From Asterias rubens (Eukaryota > Echinodermata > Asteroidea > Forcipulatida > Asteriidae), in assembly GCF_902459465.1 (NCBI RefSeq), contig NW_022985711.1:124001-188000 (forward strand): DNA of 64,000 nt. The letters run 5' to 3'. The number at the start of each line of letters is the position of its first letter. The stretch's first letter is position 1. A program made the position numbers and the translations under genes. Shown piece after piece: positions 32,746 to 45,300 of this stretch. The notes beneath the pieces were generated by a model, which saw nothing but the letters and a program-made list of their open reading frames with translations, was not told the DNA's origin and did not search any database.

Positions 32746-34205
32746 AACCATTTTTTTTTTAAATCTATCTCGTTACATAAATCTGTAAAATATTATTTCC
32801 TGAAAACTGCTTTGAGTTTTTAGATCGTTCGTTTCCGAGTCAAGCCATAGGCAGGTTTTCATGTTTGGAAGTCGAAATCGTGTACCATGTTTTTTTTTAA
32901 GAAATAATATTGAAGAAAAATACATTGCCATTCTGTTTGAAGTATTGTCGGCTTGTCAAATAAAACTAGTCAACTAATAAATAATTTGAACAGAATGTTG
33001 CAGCTTATATGCGGCAAAACGTTACCACCAAGACTGTTTATACAAGGAGAGCTGGATTGAGAATTTTGTGACTGTACGGTACGTTTAGAAATGTTGGCAG
33101 GAGTAGGCCTTATTAAGGGTAGTCCGTCCTTGTGGTTACCGGAACATTTCGAGCACCATTTCCGAAAGCACGGATGGCAAACAACTATGAAATATAGGAA
33201 CAGACTAATGTAAGGGTAAACCTGTTACATGTACAAAAGGCGGCACTTTTGGGAACAGCGAGGATCCTGGGAAACGGGACGTAGCCCGACTCGAAGAGTT
33301 CAGGCACAAAGGAAAAAATGTAATCTTTCTTTTGCATGATGTTTATTTTTTATTTTTTAATGCAAGTTTGCCCAAAACAAGGCTAAAACCCACTTTAGGT
33401 AAAGGGCTACAAGGAAGAAAACCTAGACATGCAGAAACTCAGTGGAGCTGAAGGTAGGAATTTATATTCCTCTTAAAAGATGGCAGATCATAGGATGAAG
33501 GGAAACATGCACCAGGCAAGGAGTTCCAAAGAGATATGTACGAGGGAAAAAGCTACTGGAGAAGCTCTTTGTTCTACATCCCTCGGCATGTGATGAAATA
33601 AAATTAAAAATGGTAATAATTTGACGCTAAGATTAAAATCTTCTGAGATTATGGGGTGTTTTTTCTAGACATGACTTAAACAGTTTTAAAATTTTCGTTT
33701 TTACAAAATAAAAGATGAGTGCATAGAATAGCCAATCATTTATTAAAGATACAAATAAGGTTCTCTCCCATAGGTTAGTTACGAACCTAACCAATGAAAG
33801 AAACGATTTGATTGGGTGATAGAAACAATGCGTAAAATCGATCTATCCTAATTAATTATTCCATAAAAACTATTTCGTAACCAAAACTGCTGTCGAGGGT
33901 TTTTAATCATAAACTTCACTTAACTATTTATATTCCCATCAAGGGCAAATCTAAAAATCTTGCTCTCTCAGCAAAACTGTTCAACCAATAAATTTAAATC
34001 TATGACGAAATTAATTTACCCAACCAATTAAAATAAAGTTTCGCTGATTAATTAATAAGTATGATTTAGTACATAAAGTCAAACACTTTCTGTCGTGATC
34101 GAAAGACGAGAAGTACCCCGTGAAAGCTTTGGGGGTGTTGGCTGATTTTACCTCATTTCGTTGACACCGTACCTGACCAGATATCGAGGGGGACATTTCA
34201 TCATT

Positions 34206-34325
34206 ATGGCACGGGAATTGTGCCGATACCTCCTATTTTTGGCTGGCGTCGTACTGTGTATAGAAAGGTAAAGATAAATCTCTAAAAATCCTTAGATTTG
34301 TCCTTTTAACTCTTATTAATAGATT

Positions 34326-34359
<34 letters not shown>

Positions 34360-36302
34360 GGAAAAACAATCTGAAAGGTATACAACAAGTTGATATAAAA
34401 AATACTTTTTTTAGTCGAAAAACCTCACTCAAAGTTTATACTATGGAATTTGGGGGGGGTTTTGTCGGTGAAATATTTCCCTCTGAATTTCTAGTCATAT
34501 TCGAGACAAATGTATCTATTCGATCCCTCTTGAAAACGTTTTTTAATAAATGCATTTTAAATGTCAAAATGATACGGTGGCTCTGGAAGGACACTGGGAG
34601 TCTTTATTATTGAGATTTAGTACTAAAATCTTTGATGTTCTACAGCAAGGGTCAATACTCTTGTTAGTTTTTCCTCCAAGTAAAATGTGTTGTACAAAAC
34701 GGAGTAGTGGAAGTAATCAGCAAAAAACCTGCTTCCCTTATTTTTACGGTGCCGATAGTGTTTTATGAGAAAGTGAAAGTTCTCTAAATGTATGTATTAA
34801 CAAATTAATTTAAATTATCGAACAGTTTGCAATTCCCATCGAGTATGCTGAATATTGTTATTATACCTTTGTAGATCCAGCGCAACTTTGGGTCTTTTGA
34901 AAGTCGAGGAACCTTGCATGCGAATTGAGAGACTTCTGTACAACCCAAGTACCTGGCAGAACGTCAGCAGTATTTTCGAATGGAGGAAAGAGAGTAGCTA
35001 CGTATTGAGGTAAACGCAGGATTGTGAAAGTGTCGAAAAGTCTACCATAATCATCACAAAATGCCCCTTTGTATTTTATTACTATTTTTCTCTTTGAAGT
35101 AAGGTTTCACTTTTCATTATCGTTTTTCCTTTACTCGATGTATCGTGTTGTAAAAAATAGTACGTGGATTTTAGCTTCAGTATTAATGATTATTGTATTT
35201 CATCCGTAGATGGGTTTGCTGTGACGGCATTGAATTACCAAACATCTGTGGAAAACGTGAGTTATTTTTTTATATTTATTATAATATAATATTTCAAAGT
35301 CTTTATTTGCAGTTAGAGCAAATTAATTTTGTCAGTTCCCCTCCAAAAAAATTATTTGACTTAAACTCATTCTCTTTATACGTAATTTATTGTTACGAAA
35401 TCATTATTTGTTCATTAAACAAACAATAAATTACGTAAAAGGAAAGGAGTTTTATTATAATGAATTCTAATATAAAATAAGACTTGATATAAATTGTATT
35501 AATAAGCAGAGTATTGTCATTCTTCCTCAAGTCTAGAATTGCTTCAAAATGTTATTATTATTTTTTGCTTTATAAAGCCATTTGCAATCCCCCTTGTTCC
35601 GAGTTTACGGAGCTGTGCAGGAGAGAGGACCGTATGTGTGTCAGTTCAAACCCATCAGAACTTGGAGCATTAGGTAGGTGCTTATTGGTAAATACCTCTT
35701 GCATGAATGACGTCATAAGTTTGAACAGCACTCTCGAGATCAAAGGAAGACCTGTCATGGCTAAGAGTTGTGCGAAGCGCATACTATAGCATTTCCATTG
35801 GGCAAGGTCGAGTAGCGACCATTATTTTGTCAACCACTACACCGTAATAAAAACACCGTAAAAATTGACGGTGCTTTACCTGGCAGGTGCCAGGTAAAGT
35901 GCAGTAAGTTTCCACTGTGGAAGTTTTGCTGACTACCCCGTCAAGGCACAATTTGCAAGACTTCCACTGTGAAATTTACGGCACTTTACGGCATCAGACA
36001 TTTTACGGATTTCGTTTTGTTTACAGTGTAAAGCTCTATGCGTGCAATACATCACTTTCAAATCTATTTTAAACGAGCCTCTTACACTTGGCATGGATTT
36101 GTCATCATTTTTGATTTGTCATCATTTTTTCTTTATCCCTCTTCACTGTATAGTGTTAGGCATTTTCGAAATGGGTATTATTATGCAATTAAGTTACGAC
36201 TGAACTTGTTTTTTTTTTTAGGTTTGCCACTACTTGAAGGAAGTCTTTCACCAATACCAATCGTACCTTCGATGACACCATTCTTCGATGGACACCTTGA
36301 CG
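34206..36302 (+). other. Mucin exons 1-5: signal peptide and Cys-rich N-terminal segment
   Basis: Residues 1-20 are the signal peptide (MARELCRY then a hydrophobic run to VVLC). Residues 21-113 hold a Cys-rich stretch with WVCCDG, ICGKPICNPPC and further cysteines, which resembles the end of an EMI-type module followed by an EGF-like piece; that naming is tentative. Residues 114-140 are a Pro/Ser-rich linker ending HLDEPICT at the start of D1. Confidence 0.7.
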
Positions 36303-39300
36303 GTAAGTTAAAGTCACCTGGAAATGGTATTTTGTCAAAATAAAGCTTTAGTCACTAAAATATTATGTGTTTTGATGAGCGGAACATGAAAAAACAATTA
36401 ACTGAGGTGTCTTTCTGTTTAGAACCAATATGCACTGTTTGCTGCAGCGGATCCATCCGGACTTTCGACGGCTTGAACTACAACTACCCAACGAAATGTC
36501 GCCACGTGTTGGCCTACTTTCATGCAAAGACGACGTTCACCATAGACTGGACTCCAGCCTATAAGTGCAACAATCTGACAAAGGCATGCAAGAGTGCGGT
36601 AGAAATCAGGTATGGGGCACCCTCTTCTGCTCTATTCTGTAGTAATTGACATAGCATTTTGAAAAAAATGAAGTCTCCTCAACCAGTGGCGAAACTTTGA
36701 TTTCGAGACCTCAGAATTAGATTTTGAGGTCACGAAATCAAGCATCTGAAAGTACACAACTTCGTGTGACAAGGGTGCTTTTTCTTTCATTATTATCTTG
36801 CAACTTCGACGACAAATCAATTGAGTTAAAATGTTCACAGGTTTGTTATTTTATGCATAAATATGTTGAGATACAACAAGTGAGAAGACTTGTCTTTGAC
36901 AATTTACCAATATAGTGTCCAGTGTCTTTAAACGTTGTATATTTAAACCAAGCACTATTAGATTTAACCATGTACTTTTCTGGTTGTCCCCTCCCCATCT
37001 TTTCAGTAATGGCGACTTAAGAATTGACCTTTTCCCAGAGGGAGTGGTTCACTATAATGGAAGGGCAGTTGAGCTGCCTCACGAGACTATTGACGGTGCC
37101 TTGATCTACCGGAGGGGTGTTGAAGTAGTCTATAAATCTGATGGTAATTCTCTTTTTTGTACAAAAGTGTTTTGACTATGCCTAGACGGTACGGGGTTGT
37201 GGTGGAGGTATTTTTTGTCGGTACAATTCTATATGGGGCTGAGATTAAGAAAAGAAGCCAACCGAATCACCTTCAGTTCCCCTAAGTTTTCATCTTTAAT
37301 GTATGATCCTTGTAGCCACCTTACCGTGTGCTTTGGCCTTGTTTTAACGAATATAAAGACAGACAATACAAGACTTGTAGATAATTACAAAGGTTGTGGG
37401 TTCGAATCCTGTGTCATTCATGAATGTCGGTGTCCCATGGAGAAATCCCTCTCCCCTCCGGAGATTATCCTCCCCCCCCCCATAGTGGGGATTCATGGGT
37501 GTACTGTTTGGGCATAACGGATGCACGTTTTCAATAATTATCATTGTATCCAATGGAATTACTGGATCTAGCGGCAGGATAAAGACAGGGGCCTAATCTA
37601 GGGAAGGACTTGCGCTATGTCTAATAAACTAGGAACGATAAAATTAATAAAAGTTACAACAACAGAGGGCGCCCTAACGTCAACATGTGGTGGTTGGTGG
37701 CGCGACGTACGAAAGCGATCAAAAAAGGGCAGTAAAATTCGATAAATAACAGTATGAACAACCCTTACATCATGATTTTTAAAGAATGTTCTTTACTCTT
37801 TGGATGAGGGGGATGCTGGATGCAGGCTGAAAAAGGGCGATCAGTAATAATTTTGGCAAATTCTCAAGGCTAAAAGTGTCGGCAAAATACACGGTGTCGG
37901 CGGAACAACGGACCCGTCACGGTAGGTCGATCGAGTGTGTGTACATGCATGGAGGTAGAATTAGACATGTAGGCCCATGGGTAGTGAGTGAAAACCAAAG
38001 ATAGTAGAGCGCCGTGCTCTACTCTTTGGTGAAACTGAAAGTACCTAGTTGCACTTGATCGTGTGGAAAAGTTTCCGTATGGCGCCACCACTTTTTCATT
38101 CGAAATAAAATAATATAGTATCTCATTTACCTGATTGATATATCCCTTTTTGTAAAAATGAGTGAAAAAGTGGTGGCGCCATACGGAAAGTTATCCTTTT
38201 TTTGTGATCCTAAAAATAAATTTAACTGGAAAAAGAGCTTTCAAATCGCTACAAATTCAGGGAAAAGTTTCTGTATGGCGCCACCACTTTTTCATTTGAT
38301 TTGAAATAATATAGTATCTATATTGAATCTATAAAAATAGTGATTTTTTTACATAATGCCTTAAATGGCATTCTAGTCATGCTAGCAAACAGTGGTAGCA
38401 TTTTTCAGCATTTTTTCTTTCTTTTTCTGCTGACTCTTGACTCTTGAGTCGTTACTGTCCAAAGTTTCTTAATGAAGTTTAGTGGATGGTGTGGTGATTT
38501 TACATGTTATTGTAATAGCGCCCTCTCTTGGCAGACTTTAGGCAGTTAAAACATGGCTACCTAGTTACAGACATGTAGCAGTTCATGAATAAATATAATC
38601 AAAGAATAATCCTTGCCATCCGTGTAATCTCAAATCAAAACAGATGGGTCTTTTAACAAAATGGGGCTATAACGGTGTCAATCAATCCCTTTCTAGTGCA
38701 ACCTTCATAATTGAAGATGTTGGCACTGCCAGACACACTGGGCGAACCCTTCTCTTTGGGATAAGTGTGTACTGGGGTCTTTTACACGGGATCTATGTCC
38801 CATCAGGGCGAAGCAATAGTTAAAAGTGTGTTGCTTAAAAGGACAGAAGTGTCACGACCAGGACTCGAACCCACACTGCTGATCAGATTTTACAGCATCG
38901 GGTTCGGTGCTCTTCCACTCGGCTACGACACTTCCACAATGGATAAACTTTTTATATTTGCCCATTGACTTTGAGTTGTCTTTATTTATCTAGATGTACT
39001 AGTTACCTTTGATGGCGTCACCAATGTTGGTATTTTGCCAGCTGATATCTACAAGGCTGACGATGAGGGAAATAGTCTCCGAGGTTTGTGTGGTAACTAC
39101 GACGGCAATCCCAGGAACGACCATGGGGCCGAAAGTGTGGAAGTCTTCGCCCCTAGATACAAGTTCCCAGACGCTCACTGCCCACTGCCCCAGGCGAGCC
39201 ATCTGAAGCCGTTTGACACGGACCTGCCAAATCATGTCACGGAAGAATGCTGGAGGTTTGCCACAAACGGCCTCTTCCGAGCGTGCAGGATGGTCATCCC

Positions 39301-42300
39301 TGTCGAACCATTTTTCGATAGGTGCATGTTTGCGATGGCAATATGCGAGAAAGATGGGTCGTTTTGTGACTTATGTGAGATCTATGCGTCTTATTCCAGA
39401 GAATGCGCACATCACCTCATAGCTGTTGAATGGAGGACAGAGAATTTCTGTAGTAAGTTGTAAATGAAAGCATACTTAGGCCATGTCCCAAATAAGCGAC
39501 TTCAGCTACGGCTTTGGCTAGATTTCACGTCATCATGCGTTGAAGTATAGAACGTCCTTAACAACACCCTTAGGAACAGCCGTAGCTGTAGCTGTAGCCC
39601 GCCAATTCGGATACAGCCTTAGTTTGTAAGGGGTGCTCCAAGGTCAAATTCAGTTTGTGATGGACCCATTTTCAATAAAACACAGTCCATTATGAAAATG
39701 GGAAAGCAATTACAAAGTCTCTAACCTTGCATTAAAATTTTGAAAATGCCACTGTGTTCGCTGTGTTTTTGTCCAAAATCAAAGACGTTCGCTGATAAGA
39801 TAAGATAAGATAAGAACTAGATTATCCCACACTGGAGAATTTCAACTGGCCTTGATGAAGTCACATTTCAAATAATATGGTGTGTATCTTTGTCAAGAGA
39901 TTTATCGCATTCCTGGATTCTGATGATAATTATTTATTCAATCAAAACTGCAATGAATTTGAGCTTATGACCGGCACAGAAATTCCTTTTTGGATCGATG
40001 TCATGTTTCAACTTTTGCTCTAAAAATTAATGTTATTTTGCGTCATTTTAACAGGGGTTACAGATTTGTAACTTCCCCCTACATCAGGACTCTGTTGGAA
40101 AGTGATTTCATCACAAAATAAACTGAATTTTACATAAGAGCCTTCTTCAAAATCATGCCCACCAATTAAAGCCAGCCGTCGATTTCACGAAACTCTCTCT
40201 AACTTAGGATTAATCTTATGACTTAAGACGAGTCCCAACCCTGCACTGTAGCATGCAGATCTTAAGATTAATCCTATAAGACGAGTCCTAACTCTTTGTG
40301 AAATCGACGGCAGGTCACTTTGTTAGTGTTACTCAGTATTAAATTTTTGATTGTCTCAACAAAATTCAAGTAATTTGTACCCTAAAAAACCAAAAATGAA
40401 TACAAGCCAATCATTAAGTTTTAACTTTTTTAATGACTCGTTCATCTTGTATTGCATCCTTGATGTGCGCTGCATGCTGCAGTGATAGTTACCGACACCC
40501 CTGTCAGATTCCCTGTATCCAATAACAGTAAGAAACAATGGTATTGACTGTACAAAATTTCACCAGACTACCCTTCCAGAGGTGCTTTGTAGAGGTGCTG
40601 CAGCCGATTTCACGAAAGGCTAGGATTAATCCTATCTCGAGTTAGGGTGAGTGACCGGTCCTAACTAAGGACGGGTTTAATATATCCTATTGCTATGAAT
40701 ACGGAACTCAACTCGCCCTTAGTCCAAAGATAAATCCTAAGTTAGGAAGAGTTTGGTAAAATCGAAGGCTGGTCACCTGTTCCTCCTTGCCACTCACTGG
40801 CTTGGTATTGTATGATTACTTGATCTATTTGTATGTTTTTATGCCGGTGTAAAGCAAAATAAAACTAAACTAAAACATCTATTTTGATTTTCATTTTTGT
40901 CCTTTTCTCAAGACATTGAGTGTGACAACGGTAAGCGATACAAAGAGTGCGGAACTGCTTGCCCAATGACTTGCAAGAACGTCTTCTTTCCTGAGAAGTG
41001 TACATTGCCATGGGTCTCCGGCTGTCAGTGCCCTGCAGGTATGACCAAGGCCCAAATTCATGGATCTGCTTACCAATGAATTCTAAGCTTATACAGTAAC
41101 CACTTTCTGCTTACTTTGCAAGTGCCACATTTCTGTACTAGCCGTGTAATCAAAGAATGTGGAGCAACACTCAGTTCCAAACGAAAATTCCCTGCTAACC
41201 TGTGAATTATTCTTGACCTAAGCGCAGGATGCCAGGGGACCAATGGTAGAACCAGCTAGGGACCAATGGTAGAGCCAGGGGACCATCGGTAGAACCAGCT
41301 AGGGACCAGTGGTAGGGTCAGGGGACCAGTGGTACATGTAGAAGAACCAGGGGACGTGGTACAACCAGGCGGGAGGTTGTTTTAAAATGTTTGTCACTGT
41401 GAATGCTATCATGCTGCTCACAATATACCTGGCCCCTAACTATTGCCCCTCATTCGTCAGAGGCTTAGTCTCGCACAGAGCAGCAGCAGTCTCCTATGAG
41501 AGTGTATTGGCGAGGGATCCGTTATGCTATCACCAAAATAAACATTTAACGACTTGTCTACAAGTCTATTTCAACACTTGGATTTGAAGCTTATTATGTC
41601 TCTGGAAACATCTTAGATCATGAACCTTTGGTGTTGATTTAAATTCAGGCACTCTGGAGGAAGGAGATGTTTGTGTTGAAAAGGAAAGCTGCTCTTGTGA
41701 CCAGTATGGTGAAGTCTACCCATCTGGTTCTCTGATAGAGGAAGACTGCGAAGTTTGGTAAGTGGGTACCTGCAAGTTCCAGTGCCAAATTTCAAAGAGC
41801 TGCTTAAGCATTAACAACTAGCTAAGGAGGCCTGGGCGAATTATTCGAATATCCGGTTAATGGCGAATAGGTTTTCCTATCCGTAACCCCGAATGCCTTT
41901 TTTTTCTTAACCGGATATCAAAGATTACGAAAGTTTTCCTTCACGTAGAGTCAATCACGATCAAAAGAAAAAGCAAATCGCCATCTTTAAATTAGATCCG
42001 GTTATTTTTATGAATGAACCAAGTGACACTGTCTAAAACTAATATCAATCCGCCCATAAGATCAATTTTTAATATTTTTATTTATTTTTAATAGCGCCCT
42101 CTAGCGGCAAAAAAACTATTCCAATATCCGGTTAATTTCGGATAGTTGGCCAGCGGTATCCGAATACGAAAATTTCAATATTCGCCCAGCACTATAGCTA
42201 AGCACAACAAAGCACGTCACTGTACCAGACAACATTCAAATCTAATACGCAAATGGCTGATGAAATCTGAATACCTCAGACTATAGAAACAGGTGCTATG

Positions 42301-45300
42301 TCTCGTGATTCGGGGCAAGCTTTTGCATAGTTACATAAGAGCCGACAAACACCTGTGCACAATTCTGTATGAATATGTATGGCACTAGGGGTTGCTCATC
42401 TGGAGGTTGTTTTATAACAGATTGCCTCAAACTATTTGTATTTGACATGGAGGGATCGATTTCGTCCATTTTGCATAGCAAAATATTTAGACTGTGTGCA
42501 CAACTGACTGCTAATATTGTCATGGCTACATGGCAGTTGCAGGTTAGATGGCTTCCGACTGGCACCCCTGAACAAAAGTATCGACAAAGAAAGGCAGACT
42601 GCCAACATAGGACCAGATAGCTCAGTTGGTAGAGGGCTGGCCATTAATACGGAGGTTGTTGGTTCAACATGTTCAATGGCTTAAACCATGAAATGAAATT
42701 TAAGCGGTAACTTGTGACTAAGCTGGGCCCAATTTCATGGCTCTGCTTACCGTAAGCACAGAATCGGCGCTTACGGAAGCAGGGAATTCTGTGCTTACGG
42801 CAAGCGTATTTCAAGGGTTAGCAGCGAATTTTGGCTTCTGCGTGTGCGTACTCCACGTTACTAGGCATTCTACGCCTACAAGGCTAGCGCAGAAATTCGG
42901 CGCTTGCACGTAAGCGGGGAATCGTGATCGTAAGCGCAGAATTCGGCGGTAAGCAGAACCAGGAAATTGGGCCCTGGTCATTGTACCACACATTATTGGA
43001 CCCTGCTTGAAAAGAGAGTTTGTTGAAACTTTGCATGGTGAGCGTACAATTAGATTAAATTATGCATTAGCACAGGTGTAAATCTCTATCGAGTAGTGTT
43101 GGTTCCGAGAAGAACTGGGTGGATGACAACTCAACACTTCAATCAGTTTGCTCTGATCGTCTTCAGGAGGACGGTTAGTTGTCAACCACCTCTCAGAATC
43201 ATCACTACTCAAAAGAGATTCTCACATGGTGCTACATTAAAACCTAACCTAGAAGTAAGTTGTATTAAAGGTTTGTCATGCTGCCTCCATCTTGGTCATG
43301 TTCCTCGTATCAAATAACAATAATGAATGCCAGTAATTATTTTGCAAATAGGAACCAGACTATTTTGTTCTTCCAGCCTCGGTGTGGTAACATTGATAGA
43401 AATTGGGGAAATTCACGATGGCGGCACCATGATAAAGGTCTATTGAAGGTTTATATAACAATCTCAATTCTTCTTTCTTTTTCTTGTTGAAACAGTGTCT
43501 GTATGGAAGGCATGCTTGACCAATGCACTCCCAAGATACCCTGCCATGCAGCCTGTACCATACTAGGCGGCCGCTATTTCAACTCGTTTGACGGGCTGAA
43601 CTTTGAGTTTGAAGGCAACTGCGAGTATGTGCTTGCCCAGAACGCCACCTCTGAAGTTCCAAAGTTTGTTGTCTTTTTGGACCAAAGCAATTGCGAAGGA
43701 AACAGAATAGTTTGCATGCCTTTCATTAGTCTCCTTGTGCCAGATGGAACCATATATGAGTAAGGATGGATATTGTTTTAACCCCCCCCCCCCCCCCCCC
43801 CAGGTCCTCTCCTTGTCTCCTTCTTCATTGTTCATCCCTGGCGTGCCGAGTGGATAAGGGCGTGGTACTCAAGCTCTGGACCCAATTTCATAGAGATGCT
43901 AAGCACAAAAATTTGCTTAGCATGAAATTTCTCCCTTGATAAAAACAGGATTACCAACCAAATTTCCTCGTGATTTTCAGGATAATCAAACAACAGCTGA
44001 ATACCAGTAACGAGCAATACGCGACAAATGGGAAGTTAGTTAGTAATCCTGTTTTTATCAAGGAAGAAATTTCATGCTAAGCAAATTTGTGTGCTTAGCA
44101 GCTCTATGAAATTGGGCCCTGGTGTTTCTGATCAGCAAAGTCTTGGTTCGATTCTAAGTCATGACACTTGTGTACTAGCAAGACACTTGACCAATTCAAA
44201 TTTTTAGTGCTAACTTGGGATAAAACATGTCATTGTACCAGACAATTGTAAAATCTTACACGCAAATGGCTTATTGTTGTGAATGATGTGGGTTAGTTCA
44301 AGGCCTGTAATACACTATTGTTACTGTTGTTGTTTTTGTTGTTTGTTTGTTGTGAAACAGAGTCAAGGTTGCTGATGAGCTGATAGTCTACGGAGTCAAC
44401 CAACCGAAACAGAATATGAGACTTCCTTATAAAAAGATTGATGGAGACAGCTCTATTATAGTGAAACGTCTCTCTTCGATGGTTTGCCAGATGAGGTTAC
44501 CTACACTTGGCATACAGATTCTGTGGGGAAACGACAATCGCATTTACATCATAGCTGAAGATAAACTACTTGGCAAGGTCAGATTATGTTTTATCTTAAA
44601 AGATGAATTTACTAGAGTAGGATTTTAATCTGCTTGCGCTGGTTTAACGTACCGGCGCTCAAACAATTGAGCTATGTTGCCCAAATGTTGATTTCATGCT
44701 GCCTACCGGGGATCGTGTATCCGTCGTCAGAGACTTCACCCCAGCTTTGAATTGCCCGTCAGGAGTCGATAAAGCGCTTGGTAAGAACTGCGTATTATTA
44801 TTTTTATTTTTATTAGTATTATGATTCACTCTTGTGGTTAAAACTACAGATCAACGGTCTGTGTGGAAACTACAACAAAATACAGTCCGATGATTTCACC
44901 CTGCCTACCGGGGATCGAGTATCCGTCGTCCGCGACTTCACTCCAGCATGGAGTTCAGATTACACGTGTAAAGAGAAACCTTCGGATTCGCTGCTCAACT
45001 TCTGTGAATTGTACTCATTAGTTGACGCAGAGACTAACGCAATCTGTGGTTTACTAAAAGGTAAGATATAACATTGAATTCAACCATCAGGGCCCAAGTT
45101 CATTAAAGACACTGGACACTATTGGTAATTGTCAAAGTCTAGCCTTCACAGTTGGTGTATCTCAACATATGCATGCAATGACAAGCCTGTGAAAATTTGA
45201 GCTCAATCGGTCGTCGAAGTTGCGAGATACTAGTTAAAGAAAAAAGAAAAAACCTTGTCACACTGGTGTTTTTTTTTTCTTTAACAGGAAGTTGTGTGCT

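Larger units (their letters stand above)
30904..34205. other. CIR1-mucin divergent intergenic region
   Basis: About 3.3 kb between opposed start codons. It carries two copies of the TTAA element (31710-32071 and 32362-32745) and AT-rich filler. No further gene is recognised. Promoters of both genes are expected here, but I see no motif strong enough to place them. Confidence 0.45.
36423..41757 (+). other. Mucin exons 6-10: D1 assembly (VWD1, C8-1, TIL1)
   Basis: VWD1 begins SGSIRTFDGLNYNYPTKCRH (exon 6) and has the calcium-loop region LRGLCGNYDGN in exon 8. C8-1 follows in the same 459-bp exon (CWRFATNGLFRAC ... SRECAHH ... WRTENFC). TIL1 and its VWC-like tail are exons 9-10 (GKRYKECGTACPMTC, SGCQCPAG, CSCDQYGEVY). 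The first Cys of the usual CGLCG motif is Arg here. Confidence 0.88.
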
